From Dehalococcoidia bacterium (GTDB taxonomy: Bacteria > Chloroflexota > Dehalococcoidia > Tepidiformales > Tepidiformaceae): DNA of 64,000 nt. Numbering within the stretch: position 1 is the first letter of the stretch; the number at the start of each line of letters is the position of its first letter. Shown in pieces: positions 42,498 through 49,873 of the stretch. The stretch covers positions 52,805 to 116,804 of the forward strand of contig JADZEI010000081.1 of NCBI GenBank assembly GCA_020850615.1, in the 5' to 3' direction. A model generated the notes under the pieces. The model saw nothing but the letters and a program-made list of their open reading frames with translations, was not told where the DNA came from and did not search any database. Both the position numbers and the translations under genes were made by a program.

Positions 42498-45376
42498 CGC
42501 GCGTCCTCCACGAGCTCGATCTCGACGGCGACCTCTTTCGGGACGTGGTTCATGGTGTAGGACGCCATGCGGTAGTGGAGCTGGCCGTAGTTACCGACCA
42601 GGTTCGTGGGCTTGATGGGACTCGCGGCGACATCGTTCTGGGTGGCCCAGTCCTTGAACTGGTAGCCCTCCCAGGCGTGGTAGACGATGACCGTGCCGGG
42701 CTGGACGGCGGGCGAGACCTTGGCGCGTAGCTCGAACGCACCGACGTCGTTGCGGACGCGGATGCGGCTGTGGTCGGCGATGCCGCGGTCGGCTGCGTCG
42801 TCGACGGAGATGTAGGCGACGGGCTCGCCGCGCTGGAGGCGCAGGAGCTCCTCGCTGGCGCGCCAGATGCTGTGCATGCTCCAGCGGGTGTGTCCGCCGG
42901 TCATGCGCAGGGGGTAGGTGCCGCCGGCGGCGACGGGCTCCTTGTGCACGAGCAGCTGTTCGCCGGCTTCCATGAACCAGGGATGGTCGATGTAGAACTG
43001 CTGGCGGCCGGTGAGCGTGGGCCAGGGGTTCTTGCGCTGGATGAACCAGCCGCACGAATAGAGCGGGTGGTCTTCGGTGTAGTCGCTGAAGACGGAGTTG
43101 AACATGACCGCGAGGGCGGAGGGCTGGACGGCCTTGATCTTGACCATGCCGCGCTCGGCGGCCTTCGACCAGCCGCCTTCGCCGAGGCCGCTTTCGCGGG
43201 TGATCGCCGAGTACTGGAGGATGAAGTCGAGGGCGCGCTCTTCGCCTTCGGGGCCCGGGGTGTAGGCGCCGTCGGCGCTCATGTCGTCGTAGATGCGGTC
43301 GAGGCGGTGCTCCATGCCGCGAGCGTCGGTGTAGGGCTTTACGCCGCGAGCAGCTGCGCGTTCCTGGATCTTCTGCGCGAGGAGGAGGGCGACGTCCCAC
43401 TCGTGCTTCGATTCGTACAGCGGCGGGACCGCGCGGTCGCCGACGATGACGTAGGGAATGTAGGTGCTGGTGTACTTGATGCCCGGCTTCTCGTAATAGC
43501 CGCAGCCGGGAAGGATGTAGTCGGACCACATGCCGGATGTGGACATGCGGAAGTCGAGCGTGACGATGGTGTCGATGCTCTCCCAGAGGCTATCGCGGAT
43601 GACACGTGGGTTGGGCCAGCGGCGCAGCGGGTTCGGGCCCGAGTAGTAGAGGAACCGCGGCCGCTTGGGCCGGCGCGGCGAGATCGGCTGCCAGCCGGCG
43701 GCGAGGGCCTCGTCGATGTACTCCTTCGCGGGGCGCGGGAGCGATGGGTCGTTGTAGGCCTGGCGCGCGGCGATATCGGCCCATTTCGGGTCGTGCGCAT
43801 AGAGCCAGGGGATGAGCGGGGTGGCGTTGCCGAGGCGGCCGGCCTGGAGCGTGACCTTCGAGAGCTCCTGGACGCTGACGCGGTCGACGGGGAGCTCGGG
43901 GACGGGGCCGGTGTTGAGCCGGACCTGTGGGCCGCCGAGGCTGCCGCCCATGAGGGCGCCGTTTGGAGGCGGCCACCAGGTGGAGACCTTGATCCCGCAG
44001 CCGGGCTTGCCGCCGGAGTTGCCGGTGAGGGCGCAGAGATAGGCCATGCCGCGCTGGAAGAGGTCGGAGTGGTAGTGCTTGCAGGCGCCCCAGGACGAGT
44101 AGATCATCGCGGACTTCGCGGCGGCGAACTCGCGGGCGACGGTGCGGATGTTATTCGCGGCGACGCCGGTGATCTGCTCGACGCGGTCGAGGCTGTATTC
44201 GGCGGCGCGGCGGCGAAGGTGCTCGAACACGGGGCGCACGGTGACCCGGCGGCCATCGGCGAGGCGGACGCGGTGGGCGCCTTCGAGGGCGGGATCGAGC
44301 TCGGGGTCGGCGGCGATCGTCGCGTAGGGCGAGCTCCAGGTGCCGGTGGGAGACTCCTTGCGGCCGGTCAGCGTGTTCCAGACGAAGAAGATGCCCTCGG
44401 AGCCATCGGAGTAGACGTCCGATTCGCGCAGGAACTGGCCGGTGTCGTCGCGGACGAGGAATGGGAGGTCCGTCTGCTCCTTGATGTAGGCCTCGTCGAA
44501 GAGGCCCTCTTCAAGGACGACGTTGACCATGCCGAGAGCGAGGGCGGCGTCGGTGCCGAAGCGCGGGTTGAGCCAGCGGTCGGCGTGCATGGTGGAGGCG
44601 TTGTAGTCGGGGGCGATACTCACGACCTTTGCGCCGCGGTAGCGCGCCTCCCACATGAAGTGGGCCTCGGGCACCTTCGTGTAGGAGGGGTTGCCGACCC
44701 AGACGAGGATGTAGTCCGAAAGGAACCAGTCATCGGCGGTGCCTTCGGACATGTAGAGGCCCCAGGTCTGGATGAGGCCCGTGGGCAGGTCACCGACGCC
44801 GGCGTAGGAGTCGATGGTGGTGCTGCCGATGCCGGTGGAGAAGAGGTGCGACTCCATCGGCGAGCCGATGCCAAAGTCCAGGTTGGTGGTGCCGTTGTCG
44901 TAGACGACGCAGTCGGGCCCGTCCTCTTCGACGGTGTCGATGATGCGGTCGGCGATCTCGGTGAGGGCCTGGTCCCAGGAGATGCGCTCCCACTTGCCTT
45001 CGCCGCGCTTGCCGGCGCGCTTCATGGGGTACTTGATGCGGGTTGGGTCGTACATCACGGAGCTGTAGACGCAGCCCATGGGGCACCCGCGGGGGTTGAA
45101 GTCGGGAACGTCGTCGAACGCCTTCTCGTAGGTCGCGTTCTGCTCTTCGCGCCAGACGATGCCGTCCTTGACGTAGGCATCGAGGGAGCAGGCGGAGATG
45201 CAGTTGACGCGGGTGTGGGTGACCTTGACCACGCGGTCCCAGGTCCATTGCTCGCGGTAGACATCCTCCCAGGTGCGGTATTCGTATGGGCGCGAAAGGA
45301 GATCGTCCAGGCGATCGCCAGCCTGGAGCGGCGCCAGCCGGGTGAGCGGCGCGAGAGAGCGTTCGGCGACGGTCAT
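42494..45376 (-). CDS. Type II DMSO-reductase-family catalytic subunit 4 (EbdA/DdhA-like)
   Basis: The 960-aa protein is closer to the classical type II enzymes than the other three. The N-terminal cluster reads HTRVNCISAC (His54, Cys59, Cys63), with the fourth cysteine in FNPRGCPMG. The likely Mo-ligand aspartate is in GVGDLPTGLIQTWG. Relatives include ethylbenzene, dimethylsulfide and steroid C25 dehydrogenases and selenate and chlorate reductases. The substrate is not told by sequence alone. It lacks a Tat signal although an N-terminal extension of about 40 residues is present. It is followed by gamma, beta and delta with ATGA overlaps and is preceded 5 bp upstream by a 50-aa gene. Confidence 0.88.
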   Translation of the reverse strand: MTVAERSLAPLTRLAPLQAGDRLDDLLSRPYEYRTWEDVYREQWTWDRVVKVTHTRVNCISACSLDAYVKDGIVWREEQNATYEKAFDDVPDFNPRGCPMGCVYSSVMYDPTRIKYPMKRAGKRGEGKWERISWDQALTEIADRIIDTVEEDGPDCVVYDNGTTNLDFGIGSPMESHLFSTGIGSTTIDSYAGVGDLPTGLIQTWGLYMSEGTADDWFLSDYILVWVGNPSYTKVPEAHFMWEARYRGAKVVSIAPDYNASTMHADRWLNPRFGTDAALALGMVNVVLEEGLFDEAYIKEQTDLPFLVRDDTGQFLRESDVYSDGSEGIFFVWNTLTGRKESPTGTWSSPYATIAADPELDPALEGAHRVRLADGRRVTVRPVFEHLRRRAAEYSLDRVEQITGVAANNIRTVAREFAAAKSAMIYSSWGACKHYHSDLFQRGMAYLCALTGNSGGKPGCGIKVSTWWPPPNGALMGGSLGGPQVRLNTGPVPELPVDRVSVQELSKVTLQAGRLGNATPLIPWLYAHDPKWADIAARQAYNDPSLPRPAKEYIDEALAAGWQPISPRRPKRPRFLYYSGPNPLRRWPNPRVIRDSLWESIDTIVTLDFRMSTSGMWSDYILPGCGYYEKPGIKYTSTYIPYVIVGDRAVPPLYESKHEWDVALLLAQKIQERAAARGVKPYTDARGMEHRLDRIYDDMSADGAYTPGPEGEERALDFILQYSAITRESGLGEGGWSKAAERGMVKIKAVQPSALAVMFNSVFSDYTEDHPLYSCGWFIQRKNPWPTLTGRQQFYIDHPWFMEAGEQLLVHKEPVAAGGTYPLRMTGGHTRWSMHSIWRASEELLRLQRGEPVAYISVDDAADRGIADHSRIRVRNDVGAFELRAKVSPAVQPGTVIVYHAWEGYQFKDWATQNDVAASPIKPTNLVGNYGQLHYRMASYTMNHVPKEVAVEIELVEDAR

Positions 45377-45381
45377 CGGGG

Positions 45382-45534
45382 CTACTGCTGCTCAGCGCCG
45401 TCCTTATCGGCCGGCTGAGCGAGCGGCTTGGGGGTGGCGCGGCGGCCGCGGGCGGCGGTACGGCGCGGCGGGGGCTGCTCTTCGGCGGCCTGTTGCATCT
45501 TCTCGAGGTCTACGTTGATCGACGGTGCAAACAT
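45382..45534 (-). CDS. 50-aa charged protein heading the molybdoenzyme 4 operon
   Basis: The product starts MFAPSINVDLEKMQQAAEEQ and continues with an Arg/Ala/Pro-rich basic middle and a tail DKDGAEQQ. A strong ribosome binding site GGAGG lies 8 bases before the ATG at 45534, and the stop is 5 bases before the catalytic subunit start. No family was recognised. It may be a small assembly factor or a leader that sets translation of the downstream gene. Confidence 0.6.
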   Translation of the reverse strand: MFAPSINVDLEKMQQAAEEQPPPRRTAARGRRATPKPLAQPADKDGAEQQ

Positions 45535-45608
45535 GATTCGTCCCTCCAATGGCGGCGATTGGTGCGTGCCGGCCTCGCCGAACGTATGGCGGCGCCCGGG
45601 AGGGGAGT

Positions 45609-45624
45609 CATGATCAGCGTCATA
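45609..45624 (-). promoter_or_regulatory. Crp/Fnr-type palindrome upstream of the molybdoenzyme 4 operon
   Basis: On the minus strand the site reads TATGAC-gctg-ATCATG, an imperfect form of TATGAC-N4-GTCATA. A -10-like CATACG (45583-45588) is centred 31 bases downstream, the same spacing as at the molybdoenzyme 1 promoter. Confidence 0.55.
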
Positions 45625-45681
45625 TACGCGAGATAGCTGTCGCTAAGGACGCGGTGCGCGGAGGAGCGGGGCGGCCGGCGC

Positions 45682-46356
45682 TCAGTCCCAGCGGTGTGAG
45701 TCGAGGCCGACGCCGGCGATGAGCGAACCATCCTCTTCGCGGAGGCGTTCGGCGGTGCGCTGGCGCAGGACTTCGAGCGGGGGCAGGTCCGCTTCGGCGA
45801 TGGGGTAGGACGCCGGGTAGTAGCGGGCGGTGAGCTGGGCCAGGCCGAGCGAATCGGTCGCGCCGCCGCTGACAGCGGTGCGGTCGACGATATCAACCAC
45901 GATGGCGGCGAAGGCCTGCTCGGCGGCCGGCTCGCGGGCGAGCAGGGGCGCAGCGGCGCGGAGGGCGGCGTGGAGCGAACGCTGGTGGGCCAGCCAGACG
46001 GCAGCCTGGGCGGAAGCCGCGGCGCCCTTCGCGTAGTCCCACCAGTCGCCGGCGGGGCCAGCGGGGCGGCGGGCGGCGCGGAGCGCGGCGGCGATGTCGA
46101 GCACCATCCTGCCGTTGACGTAGCGCCACCAGGGGGAGCCGCTGCCATCTACGGCGATGCGCCCGGAGCTGATCTCCCACTCCTGGAAGTCGCAGACCGC
46201 GCGGCCGTAACCGAGGTCCGCGCAGGGGCTTTTGGCATGCTTTCCGAAGAACTCCCACACGGTTTCGCGCCGCTCATTGGCGTCCAGGTGCACGGCAGGA
46301 TGGTCGAGCAGCGACTGAACCGGCCCGCCGCCGGGGAGGGTCTGCGGAGTGGGCAT
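45682..46356 (-). CDS. Conserved-looking protein of unknown function in the molybdoenzyme regulon
   Basis: The 224-aa protein starts MPTPQTLPGGGPVQSLLDHP and has a tryptophan-rich middle (SPWWRYVNGR, GDWWDYAKG) and a helical C-terminal half. The first 60 residues hold two cysteines in KSPCADLGYGRAVCDF. No domain was recognised. The ATG at 46356 is chosen because GAGG lies 5 bases upstream; an in-frame ATG exists at 46395. It lies about 150 bp upstream of the molybdoenzyme 4 operon, has its own imperfect TGAC-type site, and may be an accessory factor of these enzymes. Confidence 0.5.
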   Translation of the reverse strand: MPTPQTLPGGGPVQSLLDHPAVHLDANERRETVWEFFGKHAKSPCADLGYGRAVCDFQEWEISSGRIAVDGSGSPWWRYVNGRMVLDIAAALRAARRPAGPAGDWWDYAKGAAASAQAAVWLAHQRSLHAALRAAAPLLAREPAAEQAFAAIVVDIVDRTAVSGGATDSLGLAQLTARYYPASYPIAEADLPPLEVLRQRTAERLREEDGSLIAGVGLDSHRWD

Positions 46357-46408
46357 CGCAACCTCACAGGGCGCCAGTTGGCACACTTCCATCATCGTGG
46401 GCGGGTGT

Positions 46409-46424
46409 GATGACGCAGATCATG
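46409..46424 (-). promoter_or_regulatory. Weak Crp/Fnr-type palindrome upstream of the 224-aa gene
   Basis: On the minus strand it reads CATGAT-ctgc-GTCATC, a degenerate copy of TATGAC-N4-GTCATA. It lies 53 bases before the ATG at 46356. No clear -10 box at the matching distance is seen. Confidence 0.4.
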
Positions 46425-46458
46425 TTTCAGGTCAATGTTCGGAGCGACCGGGGCGGGT

Positions 46459-47316
46459 TCATTGGGCAGGCGGGCGTATTCGGGCGAGGGGGACCGGGTG
46501 GCCGGCCATGGGCAATTCGGTGGCGAAGATGCTGGCGTCGCGCCGGGAACCGTCCACGGCGCTGCCGGTGACGACGTAGAGCGTGCGGAGGTCCTGGCCG
46601 CCGAAGCAGCAGCTCGTGGCCGGGCCGGGTACCTGGATGCGGTCGAGCTCGGCGCCTTCGGGTGAGACGACGGCGATCTGCCCCTTGCCGCCGCGGACGA
46701 GCACGACGAAGAGCGTCCCATCGCTGGCCATGGCCATGCCATCGGGGCCGGCGTCGTCCCAGGCGATGAAGGGCCGCCGTTCGGAGAGCGACCCATCGGG
46801 CGCGCGGTCGTACACCCAGACCGTGCGATGGCCGGTGTCGCCGTGGTAGAGGAGGGTGCCGTCGCGGGAGACCTTCATGCCGTTCGTCACCTGGTAGCCG
46901 CCGAAGAGCTCGGTGACAGTGCCATCGAGGTCGACGCGATGGAGGAAGCCGGGCGTGCGGGGGTTGTCCGTGCCTTCGGGCTCCATGTCGATCGAGCCGA
47001 CATAGACGCGCCCTTCGGGGTCGGTCGTGAGGTCGTTGAAGCGGGTCAGGCCGGGCGGTGCATCGGCGAAGCGGTAGGTCTCTTCGCCGCGCTTCCAGGC
47101 CAGCGTCTTGCCGGCGATGACGATGCCGCCATCGGCGTGGATGGCCATGCCGCCAACGCCGCGGCGGTGCGGGTAGGGGCAGTCGACCGTGCCGTCGGCG
47201 GCGAGGCGCCAGATGCCGCCGAGGGCGGGGTCGGCGAAGAGGAGGCACTGCTCCGATTCGTCCCAGGCGGGCGCCTCGAGGAACCCGAAGCCGGTCGCCA
47301 GCTGCTGCATCTCCAC
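46459..47316 (-). CDS. SMP-30/gluconolactonase-like protein
   Basis: The 285-aa protein is a six-bladed beta-propeller of the SMP-30/gluconolactonase/LRE group. Visible parts are the LEAPAWD start with the metal-ligand glutamate, RFNDLTTDPEGRVYVGS with the ligand asparagine-aspartate pair, VTNGMKVSRDGTLLYHGDTG and WDDAGPDGMAMASDGTLFV. Family members hydrolyse sugar lactones or similar esters with a bound divalent metal. GTG 47316 is chosen for its GGGAGG site 5 bases upstream; ATG 47310 is also possible. Confidence 0.85.
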   Translation of the reverse strand: MEMQQLATGFGFLEAPAWDESEQCLLFADPALGGIWRLAADGTVDCPYPHRRGVGGMAIHADGGIVIAGKTLAWKRGEETYRFADAPPGLTRFNDLTTDPEGRVYVGSIDMEPEGTDNPRTPGFLHRVDLDGTVTELFGGYQVTNGMKVSRDGTLLYHGDTGHRTVWVYDRAPDGSLSERRPFIAWDDAGPDGMAMASDGTLFVVLVRGGKGQIAVVSPEGAELDRIQVPGPATSCCFGGQDLRTLYVVTGSAVDGSRRDASIFATELPMAGHPVPLARIRPPAQ

Positions 47317-47421
47317 GTCTGCCTCCCCCGGTGCTGTCAGCGGGGAAGCATACGCGGCAGGGGGCATGTGGACGCGGGGCGGGCGAGCGCGGTGGCGCGG
47401 CGGGTGTGCTACATTCCCGCG

Positions 47422-48417
47422 ATGCCGGCGATCTTCGTTTCCCAGGTCTTCGCGTCCAACCAGCGGGCCGCGCTCGAGCGGCTCTCGGCCGCCTCTGCGC
47501 GCGGGCCGCTCACGGTCATCGAGCTGCCCACGGGCGGGGAGATCGACCCGAAGGCCGTGGCCGGCGTCGAAGCGGCGTTCGTCTCGGTCGACATGAACAA
47601 CGAGAGCGGGGACATCCGGAAGTTCCTGGTGGCGATGCAGCAGCCGCCGGCGCTGAGCTGGATGCACATCGGCTGGGCGGGCACGGATTCTCCGTTCATC
47701 CAGTCGTTCCTTTCGCGCGGGGTTGGCGTCTCGAACTCGTCGGGCGTGACCTCGGAGCCAATCGCGCTGTCGGTGATCGCGGGGATGCTGGCGTTGCACC
47801 GTGGGCTGCTGCGGTGGCGGGAGGCGCAGGCGCGGCACGCGTGGGAGCCGCTCGCCCGGGACCTCGCGCCGCCGGACCTGCGCGGGCAGGTGGTCGCCGT
47901 GCTGGGGCTCGGGGCGATCGGGGGTTATGTCGCGACGTTCGCGCGGGCGCTCGGGCTGCGGGTCATCGGGGTGCGGCGGACGCCGGCCTCACTGGCGGAT
48001 GGCGTCGACGAGTGGGTGCCGCCGGAGCGGCTGCGCGAGGCGCTGCCGCGCACGGACTGGCTGGTCAGCACGATCCCGCTGACGGCGGCGACGCGGCACA
48101 TGGTCGGGCGCGAGGAGCTGGCGCTGTTGCCGCGCGGTGCGCACGTGATCAACGTCTCGCGCGGGGCGGTGATCGACGAGGCCGCGCTCATCGAGGCGCT
48201 GCAGTCCGGGCAGGTGGCGGGCGCGTACCTGGATGTGTTCGAAACCGAGCCGCTGCCGGCGGAATCGCCGTTGTGGGAGCTGCCGAACGTGATCATCAGC
48301 CCGCACGATTCGTGGCCATCGGGTGGGAACAACGCGCGGGCGGAGGCGATCTTCCTGGAGGAGCTGGAGCACTGGCTGCAGGGGCGGCCGGTGACGCGGC
48401 TGGTCACGCCGGAGTAA
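47422..48417 (+). CDS. D-isomer-specific 2-hydroxyacid dehydrogenase family protein
   Basis: The 331-aa protein has an NAD-binding motif GLGAIGGYVATFARALG, the INVSRGAVIDEAALIEAL segment with the substrate-binding arginine, DVFETEPLPAESPLW with the catalytic glutamate, and ISPHDSWPS with the catalytic histidine. By family it reduces a 2-keto acid with NAD(P)H or runs the reverse. The substrate is unknown. It is divergent from the gluconolactonase-like gene, 105 bp apart. Confidence 0.87.
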   Translation: MPAIFVSQVFASNQRAALERLSAASARGPLTVIELPTGGEIDPKAVAGVEAAFVSVDMNNESGDIRKFLVAMQQPPALSWMHIGWAGTDSPFIQSFLSRGVGVSNSSGVTSEPIALSVIAGMLALHRGLLRWREAQARHAWEPLARDLAPPDLRGQVVAVLGLGAIGGYVATFARALGLRVIGVRRTPASLADGVDEWVPPERLREALPRTDWLVSTIPLTAATRHMVGREELALLPRGAHVINVSRGAVIDEAALIEALQSGQVAGAYLDVFETEPLPAESPLWELPNVIISPHDSWPSGGNNARAEAIFLEELEHWLQGRPVTRLVTPE

Positions 48418-48446
48418 CGGAAGCACGCCGTCGAGCCATGCCGGGC

Positions 48447-48485
48447 ACCGCACCCGGGCCTGTTACGGCCGGTCCCGGGCGCGGT
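48447..48485. terminator. Bidirectional terminator hairpin between convergent genes
   Basis: An accgc/gcggt outer stem and a cccggg/cccggg inner stem lie between the dehydrogenase stop (48417) and the stop of the iron-binding lipoprotein gene (48503). There is no long T-run. Confidence 0.5.
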
Positions 48486-48502
48486 CGCGGATGGAGGCCG
48501 CC

Positions 48503-49675
48503 TCAGACCTTGAAGTGCTTGGCGATGTCGTCGAGGATGATGCCGGCCGAGCGGTAGCCGATCCCGGCCATCCAGACGTCATCGAGGACGACGAGGACGT
48601 TGCCGTTCTTGACGGCGTTGAGGTTCTTCCAGAGCGGGCTTTCCAGCATTTGCTTGTAGAACGCACCCTCGGGGCCCTCGGTCGGGCTGACGATGATGAG
48701 GTCGGCGTCGGCGTGCTGGCCGAGCGTCTCGAGGCTCTGGTTCAGCAGGGCGAAGTCGTCGACGTTCTGCGAAGCGTTCCGAGGGAAGCCGAGGTCGGCG
48801 AGGATGGTGCCGCTGTAGTTGGCGCGCTGGTAGTAGCGGATGTTGTTGTTCAGCACGCGGATCACGGAGACGGTGGGGCGGGTCTTGGGCAGGGCGGCGT
48901 TGAGCTTTTTGATCCGGTCTTCGTAGGCGCGGACCGTCGCGTCGGCCTCGGATTCGCGGCCGAGCGCCTGGGCGTGGAGCGCGAAGTTGTACTTCCAGGC
49001 GACGCCGGTGGTGACGCCGAAGATGGTGGGGGCGACGGCCTTGAGCGTATCCGCGATCTTCTCGTGGCGGACCTTCGTCGTGAGGACGACGTCCGGCTTG
49101 AGGGCAGCGATGGCTTCGATGTTCGGTTCGGCAAGGGTGCCGACGGTCTTCACATCCTTGAGGGCCTCGACGAGGTGGGGCGGCATGAGCGCGGCGTTGT
49201 AGTCGAGGTAGCCGATGGGCTTGAGGCCGAGCTGGACGACGCTGTCGAGCTCGCCGCTGTCGATCGGGAGGACGCGGACGGGCTTCGTCTTGAGCTCCGT
49301 CGTGCCCGTGGCGTGCGTGATCGTGCGGGGGAAGACGCCGGGGGCAGCGGTCGTCCCGAAGGCGGCGTACTGCGAGATGATCGGGCCAGCGGGGCTGGGG
49401 TTGGCAGCGGTCGAAACCGCGGCTGCCGGCGCATCGGGGGCACCGAGCTCCTTCGGCGCGAGGGGGACGAGGCGGAGCGCCTGGGCGGTGGCCGTCGCAG
49501 TGGCGGAAGCGGTAGCGGTCCCCGTGGCGGCGGTGGTGGCGGTGCCGGTGGTGGCGGCCGCCGTGGGTGTCGATTCGTCGTCATCGTCGCCGCTGCAGGA
49601 GACGCCGCCGGCGATGGCGAGGGCGCCGGGGATGGCGGCGAGGATGTGGCGGCGCGAGATCGTTCGCCTGGTCAT
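48503..49675 (-). CDS. Iron-siderophore ABC transporter substrate-binding lipoprotein
   Basis: The 390-aa protein starts with a Tat signal (SRRHILAAIPG) and a lipobox-like GGVSC. An Asp- and Thr/Ala-rich linker follows, then a FecB/BtuF-type binding domain with VRVLPIDSGELDSVVQLGLK, NIEAIAALKPDVVLTTK and a closing IILDDIAKHF. It would bind a ferric siderophore outside the membrane and feed the two FecCD permeases encoded divergently. Cobalamin or haem are other family substrates; the FhuF-like gene downstream of the permeases favours iron. Confidence 0.88.
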   Translation of the reverse strand: MTRRTISRRHILAAIPGALAIAGGVSCSGDDDDESTPTAAATTGTATTAATGTATASATATATAQALRLVPLAPKELGAPDAPAAAVSTAANPSPAGPIISQYAAFGTTAAPGVFPRTITHATGTTELKTKPVRVLPIDSGELDSVVQLGLKPIGYLDYNAALMPPHLVEALKDVKTVGTLAEPNIEAIAALKPDVVLTTKVRHEKIADTLKAVAPTIFGVTTGVAWKYNFALHAQALGRESEADATVRAYEDRIKKLNAALPKTRPTVSVIRVLNNNIRYYQRANYSGTILADLGFPRNASQNVDDFALLNQSLETLGQHADADLIIVSPTEGPEGAFYKQMLESPLWKNLNAVKNGNVLVVLDDVWMAGIGYRSAGIILDDIAKHFKV

Positions 49676-49759
49676 GGGTACTCCTCAACTGGTGTGAGCC
49701 GCTCCTGTGGGGCGGCGGGTGGGATGGTGTGGGCCCGCTCGACGCGTGTAGCCAGTCGG

Positions 49760-49801
49760 TTGACGCGACATTAGTTATGCCTAAGACTACACAATAGTCA
49801 A
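49760..49801. promoter_or_regulatory. Overlapping divergent promoters with a TTAG-N6-CTAA palindrome
   Basis: On the minus strand TTGACT (49796-49801) and CATAAC (49774-49779) are 16 bases apart. On the plus strand TTGACG (49760-49765) has a weak -10 aagact 17 bases later (49783-49788). The palindrome ttag-ttatgc-ctaa (49771-49784) covers both -10 regions and partly resembles DtxR/IdeR iron boxes, so it may be the iron-responsive operator. Confidence 0.5.
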
Positions 49802-49873
49802 GACGATCGCGTTGCACCTGACGATACACTGTATCTCGCAAAGCCGGTACGGCGCAGTTCAGAACGGACACCC

